From the NCBI GenBank assembly GCA_031261015.1, contig JAISKG010000117.1:1-8565 (forward strand): a stretch of 8,565 nucleotides of DNA, written 5' to 3'. The stretch comes from Dysgonamonadaceae bacterium. GTDB lineage: Bacteria > Bacteroidota > Bacteroidia > Bacteroidales > Azobacteroidaceae. Below, piece by piece: positions 1-6,147 of this stretch. A program made the position numbers and the translations under genes. Under the pieces are notes generated by a model. It had not been told where the DNA came from. It saw only the letters and a list, made by a program, of their open reading frames with translations, and searched no databases. Each line of letters starts with the position of its first letter. The stretch's first letter is position 1.

Positions 1-700
1 CGACCAACGTACTGCCCGAATACTGAGCCGGATCGGCAAAAACCGCATTCACCACCACAGCGCATTGATCGGCAATCACCATCTTCTTAAACATGCCCCA
101 TAAAATTTGCCTCAATCCATCGACAAACAACGGATAATCAAACATGTGCGGCTTTTGCAGTTGTGGAATCAAGGTATTGGGGCGGTCGATCGGCCCCGAC
201 AAAATGCTGGGGAAAAACGCCACGTAAGTAGCAAAAACAGTGAAATCGCGCGTCGGTTCATATTTACCACGATGAACGTCAATGACATAGCTCAACAATC
301 GGAAAGTATAAAAACTGATCCCGACCGGCACGCCGATTTGAAACGTATATCTATGTACTTGAAAACCAAGATGCTCAAACAATTCCTGAAATGAACCGAT
401 AAAAAAATTGGTATATTTGAAATAACCCAGCACGGCGATTCCGAAAACAACACCCAAAGTCGAGTACAAACTATTCCGCCGCGCCGTTTTCGCAGTAGAA
501 ATTGCCATTCCCAAACCGTAAAAAAGTACGGTAGAAAGAATCAGCAGAGGCAAAATCTTCCAATCAACATAGCCGTAGAAAACATAGCTTGCCGCCAATA
601 AAAGAAAATTTTGCGCCTTTGTTTTTCCATTCAACACCCAACGGTAGAGTATGAAAAGAATAGCAAAGAATACAACAAATTCCAGCGAATTAAATAGCAT
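1..700 (-). CDS. MBOAT-family membrane O-acyltransferase (DltB/AlgI-like), N-terminal part, cut by window edge
   Basis: I translated this frame by hand from the reverse strand: 233 codons from the ATG at 700-698, open through base 1, so the C-terminal part is missing. The protein starts MLFNSLEFVVFFAILF and is very hydrophobic, with several membrane-spanning stretches (about residues 5-20, 32-48, 50-68, 82-100). Two MBOAT hallmarks are present: PVGISFYTFRLLSYVIDVHR at residues 125-144 and FFPSILSGPIDRP at 162-174. Proteins of this family sit in the cytoplasmic membrane and pass acyl groups across it to O-acylate cell-envelope polymers or glycans. The invariant catalytic histidine would lie beyond the edge and cannot be checked. 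The gene follows the acyl carrier protein gene after only 5 bases (stop TAA, then AGATA, then ATG), so the two are almost certainly co-translated and the carrier probably supplies the acyl group. The family call is secure. The acyl group and acceptor are unknown. Confidence 0.93.
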   Translation of the reverse strand, partial: MLFNSLEFVVFFAILFILYRWVLNGKTKAQNFLLLAASYVFYGYVDWKILPLLILSTVLFYGLGMAISTAKTARRNSLYSTLGVVFGIAVLGYFKYTNFFIGSFQELFEHLGFQVHRYTFQIGVPVGISFYTFRLLSYVIDVHRGKYEPTRDFTVFATYVAFFPSILSGPIDRPNTLIPQLQKPHMFDYPLFVDGLRQILWGMFKKMVIADQCAVVVNAVFADPAQYSGSTLV

Positions 701-705
701 TATCT

Positions 706-942
706 TTATTTATGAAGAATGCAATCGACCATTTCTCCCACATTTTTCCACGAAAGGATTTCTTTGGAAGTAAATTTGATTTTCAATGCTTTTTCGATCG
801 CGACAATGAGTTGGATGTGCGTAAGCGAATCCCAGCCTTCCACATCATTGGCGGTAGTTGCATCGGTCAAATGAATGTTTTCGTCGTCCAATACATCGCG
901 AAAAATGGCTTCGATTTTAGTCAGAATTTCTTGTTTTTCCAT
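706..942 (-). CDS. acyl carrier protein, partner of the MBOAT acyltransferase
   Basis: This is a complete 78-residue protein, the usual carrier-protein size. The motif EGWDSLTHIQLI (residues 35-46) places the serine that receives 4'-phosphopantetheine at Ser39, and the acidic four-helix pattern of the family follows. The WDSLTHIQLI form and its position beside an MBOAT gene point to a specialised carrier of the DltC or polysaccharide-modification kind rather than the housekeeping fatty-acid AcpP, which normally has a DSL(D/G) context and lies beside fabF. The start at 942 is 25 bases after the lepA stop, and the stop is 5 bases before the MBOAT start, giving the order lepA, carrier, acyltransferase on one strand. 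No Shine-Dalgarno sequence is visible, as is usual in Bacteroidota. The loading enzyme (a DltA-like adenylating enzyme, or an FkbH-like HAD protein as often found beside such carriers) is not in the window. Confidence 0.93.
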   Translation of the reverse strand: MEKQEILTKIEAIFRDVLDDENIHLTDATTANDVEGWDSLTHIQLIVAIEKALKIKFTSKEILSWKNVGEMVDCILHK

Positions 943-967
943 GATTATTTTACTATTTCTCGGTGAT

Positions 968-2755
968 TTAATCCAATTTTAAAACAGCTAAGAACGCTTT
1001 TTGCGGCACTTCCACATTGCCAACCTGTTTCATTCGTTTTTTGCCTTCTTTTTGTTTTTCGAGCAATTTGCGTTTGCGGGAAATATCGCCGCCGTAACAC
1101 TTGGCCGTCACGTCTTTACGCACCGCTTTGATGGTTTCGCGAGCAATGATTTTGGCGCCGATCGCCGCCTGAATCGCTACGTCGAATTGCTGGCGGGGAA
1201 TCAATTCCTTGAGTTTTTCGCACATCCGGCGGCCGAAAGTGACGGCGTTGTCCACATGCGTGAGCGTGGAAAGCGCATCCACTTGCTCGCCGTTCAGCAA
1301 AATATCTAATTTCGCCAATTTTGAAGGACGGTAATCGTGCATGTGATAATCAAACGAGGCGTAACCCTTGGAAATACTTTTCAATTTATCGTAAAAATCA
1401 ATCACGATTTCGCCCAACGGCAGATCGTAAATAATCTCGACACGATCGCCCGAAATATAATCCTGCTTCACCAAAATGCCTCGTTTTCCAAGACATAAAG
1501 TCATGATCGGCCCGATATATGCGGTACTCGTGATAACCGAAGCGCGAATAAACGGCTCGTCGATATGATCGATCAGCGTAGGATCGGGCAATCCGGCCGG
1601 ATTGTGTACTTCCTTGCAATTGCCCTGCTTGTCATACACTTTGTACGAAACGTTCGGCACCGTCGTGATGACGTCCATATTAAATTCGCGGTCGAGCCGT
1701 TCCTGAATAATTTCCATGTGCAGCAAGCCCAAGAAACCGCAACGGAACCCAAAACCCAATGCCACAGACGATTCAGGTTGGAAGGTGAGTGAAGCATCAT
1801 TCAACTGTAATTTTTCCAAAGAAGAGCGGAGATTTTCAAAATCTTCCGTTTCAATCGGATACAATCCGGCAAAAACCATTGGCTTTACTTCCTCGAAACC
1901 TTCGATAGCGCGGTCGCACGGTCGCTTGACATGTGTGATCGTATCGCCGACTTTCACTTCTTTCGAAGCTTTGATTCCGGAAATGATATAACCTACATCG
2001 CCGCAGATAACTTCTTCACGCGGCGACATTTCCAATTTTAAAATGCCTACTTCGTCGGCTTCGTATTCTTTTCCTGTAGCGACAAATTTCACCCAATCGC
2101 CTTTCCGGATCGAACCGTTTACAATCTTGAAATAAGCGATGATTCCGCGAAACGGATTGAAAATCGAATCAAAAATCAAAGCTTGCAGGGGAGCTTCGGG
2201 ATCGCCTGCCGGCGCAGGAATTTTTTCGACAATCGCATTCAATATTTCATATACGCCCTCGCCGGTTTTGCCGCTGGCGCGCAAGATTTCTTTCCGGTCG
2301 CAGCCCAAAAGATCGACGATCTGGTCTTCCACTTCTTCCGGCATCGCGCTGGGCAAATCCACTTTATTGAGTACAGGGATAATCGTCAAATCATTGTCGA
2401 GCGCCATATAAAGATTGGAAATCGTTTGAGCCTGAATGCCTTGAGCCGCATCCACAATCAGCAGTGCGCCTTCGCAAGCGGCGATTGAGCGCGACACTTC
2501 ATACGAAAAATCCACATGTCCCGGAGTGTCTATCAAATTCAAAATATAAGATTGTCCCTCGTGAGTATAATTCATTTGAATGGCGTGGCTCTTAATAGTG
2601 ATGCCTCTCTCTCGCTCCAAATCCATATCGTCCAACACTTGCGCTTGCATGGCTTTGCCATCCACCGTTTGAGTATATTCCAATAAACGATCGGCTAACG
2701 TACTCTTACCATGGTCGATATGAGCAATAATACAAAAATTCCGGATATTCTTCAT
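968..2755 (-). CDS. lepA: elongation factor 4 (LepA), ribosome back-translocating GTPase
   Basis: This 595-residue protein matches the normal LepA length of about 600. GTPase motifs appear in order: AHIDHGKST (residues 11-19, P-loop), RGITI (50-54, switch I), DTPGH (76-80, switch II), NKVD (130-133, guanine specificity) and SGKTG (161-165). The C-terminal region carries the LepA-specific part ending [16 protein letters not shown], which separates it from EF-G and BipA. LepA acts on 70S ribosomes in the cytoplasm; family work links it to remobilising stalled ribosomes and to initiation or 30S assembly. The start at 2755 fits the family N-terminus ([19 protein letters not shown]), and a good -7 box lies about 34 bases upstream. 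It is the first gene of the unit lepA, acyl carrier protein, MBOAT. In many bacteria lepA is followed by the signal peptidase gene lepB, which is not the case here. Confidence 0.99.
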   Translation of the reverse strand: MKNIRNFCIIAHIDHGKSTLADRLLEYTQTVDGKAMQAQVLDDMDLERERGITIKSHAIQMNYTHEGQSYILNLIDTPGHVDFSYEVSRSIAACEGALLIVDAAQGIQAQTISNLYMALDNDLTIIPVLNKVDLPSAMPEEVEDQIVDLLGCDRKEILRASGKTGEGVYEILNAIVEKIPAPAGDPEAPLQALIFDSIFNPFRGIIAYFKIVNGSIRKGDWVKFVATGKEYEADEVGILKLEMSPREEVICGDVGYIISGIKASKEVKVGDTITHVKRPCDRAIEGFEEVKPMVFAGLYPIETEDFENLRSSLEKLQLNDASLTFQPESSVALGFGFRCGFLGLLHMEIIQERLDREFNMDVITTVPNVSYKVYDKQGNCKEVHNPAGLPDPTLIDHIDEPFIRASVITSTAYIGPIMTLCLGKRGILVKQDYISGDRVEIIYDLPLGEIVIDFYDKLKSISKGYASFDYHMHDYRPSKLAKLDILLNGEQVDALSTLTHVDNAVTFGRRMCEKLKELIPRQQFDVAIQAAIGAKIIARETIKAVRKDVTAKCYGGDISRKRKLLEKQKEGKKRMKQVGNVEVPQKAFLAVLKLD

Positions 2756-2788
2756 TCGGTTTTTCTCAAGGAATTATTTTTTGGTTTG

Positions 2789-2796
2789 CAAAAGTA
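2789..2796 (-). promoter_or_regulatory. Bacteroidota-type -7 box of lepA promoter
   Basis: On the minus strand the sequence reads TACTTTTG, an exact match to the Bacteroidota -7 consensus TAnnTTTG. It ends 33 bases before the lepA ATG. No clear TTTG -33 element is found 19-21 bases further upstream (the sequence there reads AAAC or AACT), so only half of the promoter is convincing. Confidence 0.6.
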
Positions 2797-2804
2797 CGAA
2801 AATT

Positions 2805-2835
2805 ATTGCATTTTAAGTTTTTTATTGTAACTTTA
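2805..2835 (+). promoter_or_regulatory. probable promoter of the T9SS-secreted protein gene
   Basis: ATTG at 2805-2808 and TAACTTTA at 2828-2835 are separated by 19 bases. They match the Bacteroidota -33/-7 pattern (TTTG, 19-21 bases, TAnnTTTG) except for one base in each box. A transcript from here would start near 2841-2842, directly at the foot of the stem-loop described next, and would have a 5' UTR of about 100 bases. It is divergent from, and nearly overlaps, the lepA promoter. Confidence 0.4.
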
Positions 2836-2842
2836 TCCCGAT

Positions 2843-2927
2843 TTTTTAGAGAGAGTTTTAACGGGACTTCAACTCTCTTTAAAAATCAACAAGCGGAAAG
2901 AATTTTTTTAGAAGTCCTCTTAACTCT
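2843..2927 (+). promoter_or_regulatory. structured 5' UTR with two competing pairings
   Basis: TTTTTAGAGAGAGTT (2843-2857) pairs with AACTCTCTTTAAAAA (2871-2885): 15 base pairs with a single G-U wobble, closing a 13-base loop. The 3' side of that loop, GGACTTC (2864-2870), is perfectly complementary to GAAGTCC (2911-2917), which lies 26 bases upstream of the start codon of the secreted-protein gene. This allows either a pseudoknot or an alternative hairpin. In the latter, AACTCT (2922-2927) also pairs with AGAGTT (2852-2857), which would open the first stem. The stem has T on its 5' side and A on its 3' side and no following T-run, so it is not an intrinsic terminator. The pairings are read directly from the sequence. 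A role in mRNA stability or translation control is inference. Confidence 0.5.
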
Positions 2928-2942
2928 TAAATTTTTTACCAA

Positions 2943-4382
2943 ATGGCTAAAAGACTACTTTTATCGATGGCTGCTATTTGTATTCTCGGCAGCGCGATGG
3001 CATTGAATCACGGCTCAATTATTAAAAAAAATGTGCAATTATACGCACAAATTGAGGGTGCAGGTCCTAATATGACGCAACCCATCACAGGCGTTACCGT
3101 AAGTTTCAAGATGGTAACTATCGGAAACGTCGGTTGGGCTTGGACAAAACTGGAAGGCGCAGAAATTATGGGCTACGACTATTCTTCGCAAGTCCGCTTT
3201 TGGGACGGAACTAACGGCGCCGGCGAAAGAGAAAAACAACTCAAAGGGCGCACTGCCGGTACGCAGGAAACTTACGGCAAAATAATCAATTTGCCTGTAG
3301 CTACAAACCCCAACCGCGTTACTATCCTGCAGCATAGTTGGGAATGGGAATTTCGTGAAACTCCGTTTTTTGATTACAATTTTACTTTAGCTAACAGCGC
3401 AGATGCAGGCGACACTCAGGCTCCCGTTTTGGCAGATCCTGTTATTGCTAATCAAACGGCTACGCAATTGACTTTATCTCTGTCGGCAACCGATGCAAAT
3501 GACGTATTTTATTACATCGAAGATGCAGCCAATGGTTTTGCGGAAGTATTTTTTAACAATCAGGCCGTATTGTCGCTGACAGAAGGTACGGACTACGCTT
3601 TCAGCATCAAAGCGATCGACTTTTCGGGTAACGAGAGCGCTGCGAAAATCGTCAATGTTACAGGACAAACTTTTGTTTGCAATAATCTACTGGAAGACAA
3701 AACGTTGACGGTCGGTACGGTTTATTTTGCGCCTAATTGGGGACAAAACAACAATTACACAGCTGAAGTTGACGCCGCTAACGACGTTGCTATTCATTTG
3801 ACGGATGCTACTTATGGCGATTGGCAAGCGCAATTTCCGATCATGGTGGCTACGCCGCTTGCAGTAACGCCGGGACAAACCTATACGCTTCAAATGGATG
3901 TTGAAGTTTCCAAGAATACGATTTTCTATGTTAAATTCATGGACACAAGTGATGATGCATTCTTAGAAATCACAAGAAGGACTCTTACTGCAGGAACAAA
4001 TTCTTTGAGCGCTTTTGATTTGACATGTCCTGAAGCATTGACTCAAATCACAAAAATTCTGTTTGATTTTGGCGGCAACCCTGCCGACGTGAATTATGCC
4101 ATTTCCAATATTTCCGTATGCGGAGAAGAAAAAGTTCCGGAAGGTGTTGCAAACATGAAAGCAGACGCAGCTATATCTGTTTATCAAGCGGACGGAAGAA
4201 TCATTATCAATTCCGAAAAAGAACTGTTGACGGCTAATTTATACACGGTCAACGGACAAAGTGTAGGTGTAAAGGTAGAAAACAAGGCTATAAACACATC
4301 AAATCTGTCCGGTGGCATGTACATTTTGCGCGTAGTGGATGTACAGGGCAACACTGCTTCCTTTAAACTGATATTGAAATAA
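2943..4382 (+). CDS. T9SS-secreted multidomain protein with Fn3-like and carbohydrate-binding-like domains
   Basis: The protein has 479 residues. Residues 1-20 are a Sec signal peptide (MAKRLLLSMAAICILGSAMA). Residues about 21-155 are Trp/Tyr-rich and unrecognised. Residues about 157-243 (from DTQAPVL to IVNVTGQ) look like a fibronectin type III or similar Ig-like beta sandwich. Residues about 246-394 resemble a CBM4/9-type jelly-roll (YFAPNWG, YGDWQAQF, VTPGQTYTLQMDVEV, YAISNISVC). Residues about 405-479 are a type A T9SS sorting tail (LYTVNGQSVG, NLSGGMYILRVVDVQGNTAS, final KLILK). Such tails direct cargo through the outer-membrane T9SS and are usually removed on anchoring to lipopolysaccharide. 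No glycoside hydrolase, peptidase or other catalytic motif is visible, so surface glycan binding or adhesion is the likely role, not proven. It is monocistronic: divergent from lepA and convergent with cysK. The start is fixed by the signal peptide. Confidence 0.88.
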   Translation: MAKRLLLSMAAICILGSAMALNHGSIIKKNVQLYAQIEGAGPNMTQPITGVTVSFKMVTIGNVGWAWTKLEGAEIMGYDYSSQVRFWDGTNGAGEREKQLKGRTAGTQETYGKIINLPVATNPNRVTILQHSWEWEFRETPFFDYNFTLANSADAGDTQAPVLADPVIANQTATQLTLSLSATDANDVFYYIEDAANGFAEVFFNNQAVLSLTEGTDYAFSIKAIDFSGNESAAKIVNVTGQTFVCNNLLEDKTLTVGTVYFAPNWGQNNNYTAEVDAANDVAIHLTDATYGDWQAQFPIMVATPLAVTPGQTYTLQMDVEVSKNTIFYVKFMDTSDDAFLEITRRTLTAGTNSLSAFDLTCPEALTQITKILFDFGGNPADVNYAISNISVCGEEKVPEGVANMKADAAISVYQADGRIIINSEKELLTANLYTVNGQSVGVKVENKAINTSNLSGGMYILRVVDVQGNTASFKLILK

Positions 4383-4433
4383 ATCATTCGCATCAAATCT
4401 TTTCCTGCCCGTTTACGGAAAGGGACAATAAAA

Positions 4434-4466
4434 CGGTAGGGGTGAAAAATTTTTCACCCCTACGTT
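4434..4466. repeat. 28-base perfect palindrome; bidirectional terminator or dispersed palindromic repeat
   Basis: Bases 4436-4463 are a perfect inverted repeat: GTAGGGGTGAAAAA followed directly by TTTTTCACCCCTAC. Allowing one bulged G at 4435, three more pairs form (AAC before, GTT after). It lies between the convergent secreted-protein gene (ends 4382) and cysK (ends 4518). For cysK transcription the hairpin is followed by CGTTTTATTG, which is T-rich enough to act as an intrinsic terminator. On the plus strand the following sequence (CGTTCCTTAAATAA) is a poorer fit. The TAGGGG...CCCCTA ends also resemble palindromic repeats scattered between genes in many Bacteroidota genomes, from memory rather than a search. 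Confidence 0.7.
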
Positions 4467-4517
4467 CCTTAAATAACCAATAACCTAAAAAGAATAGAAT
4501 AGAAATGGATTAAAAAA

Positions 4518-5465
4518 TTATAATGGATATTCGTCAAACGCGTAAAGTACTGTCGATAAATATCTTTCGCCGGTATCGGGCAGAATAGTGACAATCGTTT
4601 TGCCTGCATTTTCCGGTTTTTTCGCTAATTGGGTGGCGGCAAAAACGGCGGCGCCCGAAGAAATTCCTACTAAAAGCCCTTCTTGTTTGGCTAAGGCGCG
4701 GCTGGTACGGATCGCATCGTCGTTTGATACGGGAATGATTTCGTCCACAACTTCAGCATTATACGTTTTCGGAATGAAGCCTGCTCCGATTCCCTGTATT
4801 TTGTGCGGGCCGGGATTTCCGCCGGAAAGTACCGGAGAGTCAGCCGGTTCGACGGCCACGATGCGGATGTTCGGATTGTGTTGCTTCAGCGCTTCGCCCA
4901 CGCCGCTCACGGTGCCGCCCGTACCTACTCCGGAAACGAAAATATCGATTTTTCCGTCGGTATCATTCCAGATTTCTACGGCGGTCGTCCGTTTGTGCAC
5001 ATCGGGATTGGCCGGATTTTCAAATTGTTGGAGCAATACGGCTTGCGGATTTTGCGCCTGCAATTCTTTGGCTTTGGCGATGGCGCCTTTCATTCCTTCC
5101 GCACCCGGAGTCAATACCAAATTAGCTCCCAAAGCTTTCAAGAGATTGCGCCGTTCGATACTCATGGTCTCCGGCATCGTCAACGTCAATTTGTATCCTT
5201 TCGCAGCCGACACGAAAGCCAAACCGATACCCGTATTACCACTCGTAGGCTCGATTAATTCGCTGCCCTGTTTCAAAACGCCTTTCGCTTCGGCGTCCTC
5301 GATCATTGCCAGAGCAATGCGGTCTTTCACGCTCGAAGCCGGATTAAACGCTTCGATTTTTCCGATGACTCGTGCATTTAACCCTTGAAGCTGGTTATAA
5401 TTGGAAAATTCCAACAACGGAGTGTTTCCTACTAAATCCGTTAATTTTTTTGCTATATGTCCCAT
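4518..5465 (-). CDS. cysK: cysteine synthase A (O-acetylserine sulfhydrylase), PLP enzyme
   Basis: The protein has 315 residues from the ATG at 5465 ([20 protein letters not shown]), the usual CysK length. It converts O-acetyl-L-serine and sulfide to L-cysteine and acetate in the cytoplasm. Visible motifs are NPASSVKDR (41-49) with the PLP Schiff-base lysine at Lys47, PTSGNTG (73-79) for substrate binding, GTGGT (181-185) for the cofactor phosphate, and GISSGAA (267-273), where Ser270 faces the pyridine nitrogen. The N-terminal VGNTPLLEF is diagnostic of the family. The frame stays open 32 codons further to 5561, but that extension crosses the promoter boxes at 5497-5528 and an 18-base palindrome and has no homology-like content, so I reject it. 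It is a single gene divergent from rplS and convergent with the secreted-protein gene. The palindrome next to its -33 box suggests repressor control. Confidence 0.97.
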   Translation of the reverse strand: MGHIAKKLTDLVGNTPLLEFSNYNQLQGLNARVIGKIEAFNPASSVKDRIALAMIEDAEAKGVLKQGSELIEPTSGNTGIGLAFVSAAKGYKLTLTMPETMSIERRNLLKALGANLVLTPGAEGMKGAIAKAKELQAQNPQAVLLQQFENPANPDVHKRTTAVEIWNDTDGKIDIFVSGVGTGGTVSGVGEALKQHNPNIRIVAVEPADSPVLSGGNPGPHKIQGIGAGFIPKTYNAEVVDEIIPVSNDDAIRTSRALAKQEGLLVGISSGAAVFAATQLAKKPENAGKTIVTILPDTGERYLSTVLYAFDEYPL

Positions 5466-5496
5466 TTTGCTTGAATTTTTTGGTGAATTAATGGTA

Positions 5497-5528
5497 CAAA
5501 GGTAAAGGATGAAGTATGACAGTGCAAT
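5497..5528 (-). promoter_or_regulatory. cysK promoter
   Basis: On the minus strand, ATTG (5528-5525), a 20-base spacer, then TACCTTTG (5504-5497) match the Bacteroidota promoter, exact at the -7 box and three of four bases at -33. Transcription would begin near 5490, leaving a leader of about 25 bases before the ATG at 5465. This supports that start over the longer frame. The -33 box overlaps the edge of the palindrome at 5527-5544. Confidence 0.65.
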
Positions 5529-5544
5529 ACCATTTAAATGGTAT
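5527..5544. promoter_or_regulatory. 18-base perfect palindrome, candidate operator for cysK (and perhaps rplS)
   Basis: ATACCATTTAAATGGTAT is identical to its own reverse complement across all 18 bases. It abuts and partly overlaps the cysK -33 box (5525-5528) and ends 10 bases before the rplS -33 box (5555-5558). This is where a dimeric transcription factor would block or contact RNA polymerase. No regulator gene is in the window, so the binding protein is unknown. Function is inferred from symmetry and position. Confidence 0.5.
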
Positions 5545-5554
5545 ATTACAGACA

Positions 5555-5586
5555 TTTGCATTTTCCAAAAAAATACTCTATCTTTG
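5555..5586 (+). promoter_or_regulatory. rplS promoter
   Basis: TTTG (5555-5558), exactly 20 bases, then TATCTTTG (5579-5586) make a full-consensus Bacteroidota promoter, the best in the window. Transcription would begin near 5592-5594, leaving a leader of about 80 bases before the rplS ATG. Confidence 0.8.
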
Positions 5587-5599
5587 CCCCGCTTTACGT

Positions 5600-5645
5600 A
5601 ACCGCTGGTGGGAAAAAGTGTGGCCCGCGAATGTTGCGTTTGGTT
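5600..5645 (+). ncRNA. structured rplS leader, candidate autoregulatory ribosomal-protein element
   Basis: AACCGC (5600-5605) pairs with GC (5636-5637) and GGTT (5642-5645), with GTTT bulged between the two. After an internal loop, GTGGG (5608-5612) pairs with CCCGC (5624-5628) with one G-U pair, closing the loop AAAAAGTGTGG. The element starts a few bases after the predicted transcription start and ends 28 bases before the ATG. Its G/C-rich composition contrasts with the A/T-rich flanks. Autoregulatory leaders in front of the L19 gene are known or proposed in other bacterial groups. I cannot tell whether this is a member of a described family. Confidence 0.5.
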
Positions 5646-5673
5646 TTAAAATAACTATAAAAGCTAATCAAGC

Positions 5674-6027
5674 ATGGATTTAATTAAAGTAGCGGAACAA
5701 GCATTCGTTAATGCGAAAGAAGCAGAATTCCCGAAATTCAAAAGTGGCGATACCGTGACAGTCGCTTACCGTATCAAAGAAGGAAACAAAGAACGTATTC
5801 AGCAGTATCGTGGCGTAGTGATCAAAATTGCCGGTCATGGAGATGCCAAACGATTCACTGTCCGCAAGATGTCCGATAACATCGGCGTAGAACGTATTTT
5901 CCCCTTAAATTCTCCGTTTATCGAAAGTATTGCTTTGAACAAAGTCGGAAAAGTTCGTCGAGCAAAATTGTATTATTTGCGTAAACTGACCGGTAAGAAG
6001 GCGAGAATCAAGGAAAAACGAGTATAG
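5674..6027 (+). CDS. rplS: 50S ribosomal protein L19 (bL19)
   Basis: This 117-residue basic protein has the normal bL19 length. Family signatures are [16 protein letters not shown] (22-37), IQQYRGVVI (42-50), [16 protein letters not shown] (71-86) and [20 protein letters not shown] (95-114). bL19 sits at the interface of the 30S and 50S subunits and contributes to an intersubunit bridge. In many bacteria rplS ends an rpsP-rimM-trmD operon. Here it stands alone, with its own consensus promoter, a structured leader and an intrinsic terminator. The start is set by the conserved N-terminus and the promoter position. Confidence 0.99.
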   Translation: MDLIKVAEQAFVNAKEAEFPKFKSGDTVTVAYRIKEGNKERIQQYRGVVIKIAGHGDAKRFTVRKMSDNIGVERIFPLNSPFIESIALNKVGKVRRAKLYYLRKLTGKKARIKEKRV

Positions 6028-6067
6028 TTTGAATAAGTTTTTTTATGATAATAAGATTTAAACAGGG

Positions 6068-6109
6068 AAAAACTACGAGCAGGGATGCTGGTAGTTTTTT
6101 TATTTTTTT
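6068..6109 (+). terminator. intrinsic terminator of rplS
   Basis: AAAAACTAC (6068-6076) pairs with GTAGTTTTT (6091-6099). A one-base G/G mismatch leads to an inner stem AGCA/TGCT (6078-6081 with 6086-6089) closing a GGGA tetraloop. A T-rich run continues to 6109. This is a textbook A-tract/stem/T-tract terminator 40 bases after the rplS stop codon. Confidence 0.88.
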
Positions 6110-6111
6110 CG

Positions 6112-6119
6112 TATCTTTG
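6112..6119 (+). promoter_or_regulatory. -7 box of the glycosyltransferase gene
   Basis: TATCTTTG is an exact TAnnTTTG match lying directly after the T-run of the rplS terminator and 28 bases before the ATG at 6148. No TTTG is found at the right distance upstream, because that region is the terminator stem. The position explains how the glycosyltransferase gene is transcribed independently of rplS. Confidence 0.55.
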
Positions 6120-6147
6120 CGATTATAAATTATATTTATCTCAAAAA

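Noticed and set aside
107..394. Plus-strand 95-codon open frame near the left edge
   Set aside because: It is antisense to the MBOAT coding frame, which carries strong family motifs across the same bases.
1001..2488. Several plus- and minus-strand open frames of 73-102 codons inside lepA
   Set aside because: They are all out of frame with a complete, full-length LepA, and none shows a domain, signal or start context.
2843..2885. Intrinsic terminator between lepA and the secreted-protein gene
   Set aside because: The stem has T-tract first and A-tract second on both strands, the reverse of a terminator, and the flanking genes diverge, so no terminator is expected.
4408..4436. Weak hairpins around CCCGTTTACGG and AAACGG downstream of the secreted-protein gene
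   Set aside because: The stems are only 4-6 pairs with poor or long loops; the adjacent 28-base palindrome accounts for any termination.
4588..5388. Long plus-strand open frame (266 codons) opposite cysK
   Set aside because: It is fully antisense to an unmistakable cysK with all catalytic motifs, has no recognisable domain, and is best explained by stop-poor codon use on the other strand.
5466..5561. 32-codon N-terminal extension of cysK
   Set aside because: It spans the cysK promoter boxes and the operator-like palindrome and extends beyond the normal N-terminus of the family.
5594..5601. TTACGTAA palindrome at the start of the rplS leader
   Set aside because: It is only 8 bases in A/T-rich sequence and lies downstream of the promoter; chance is sufficient.
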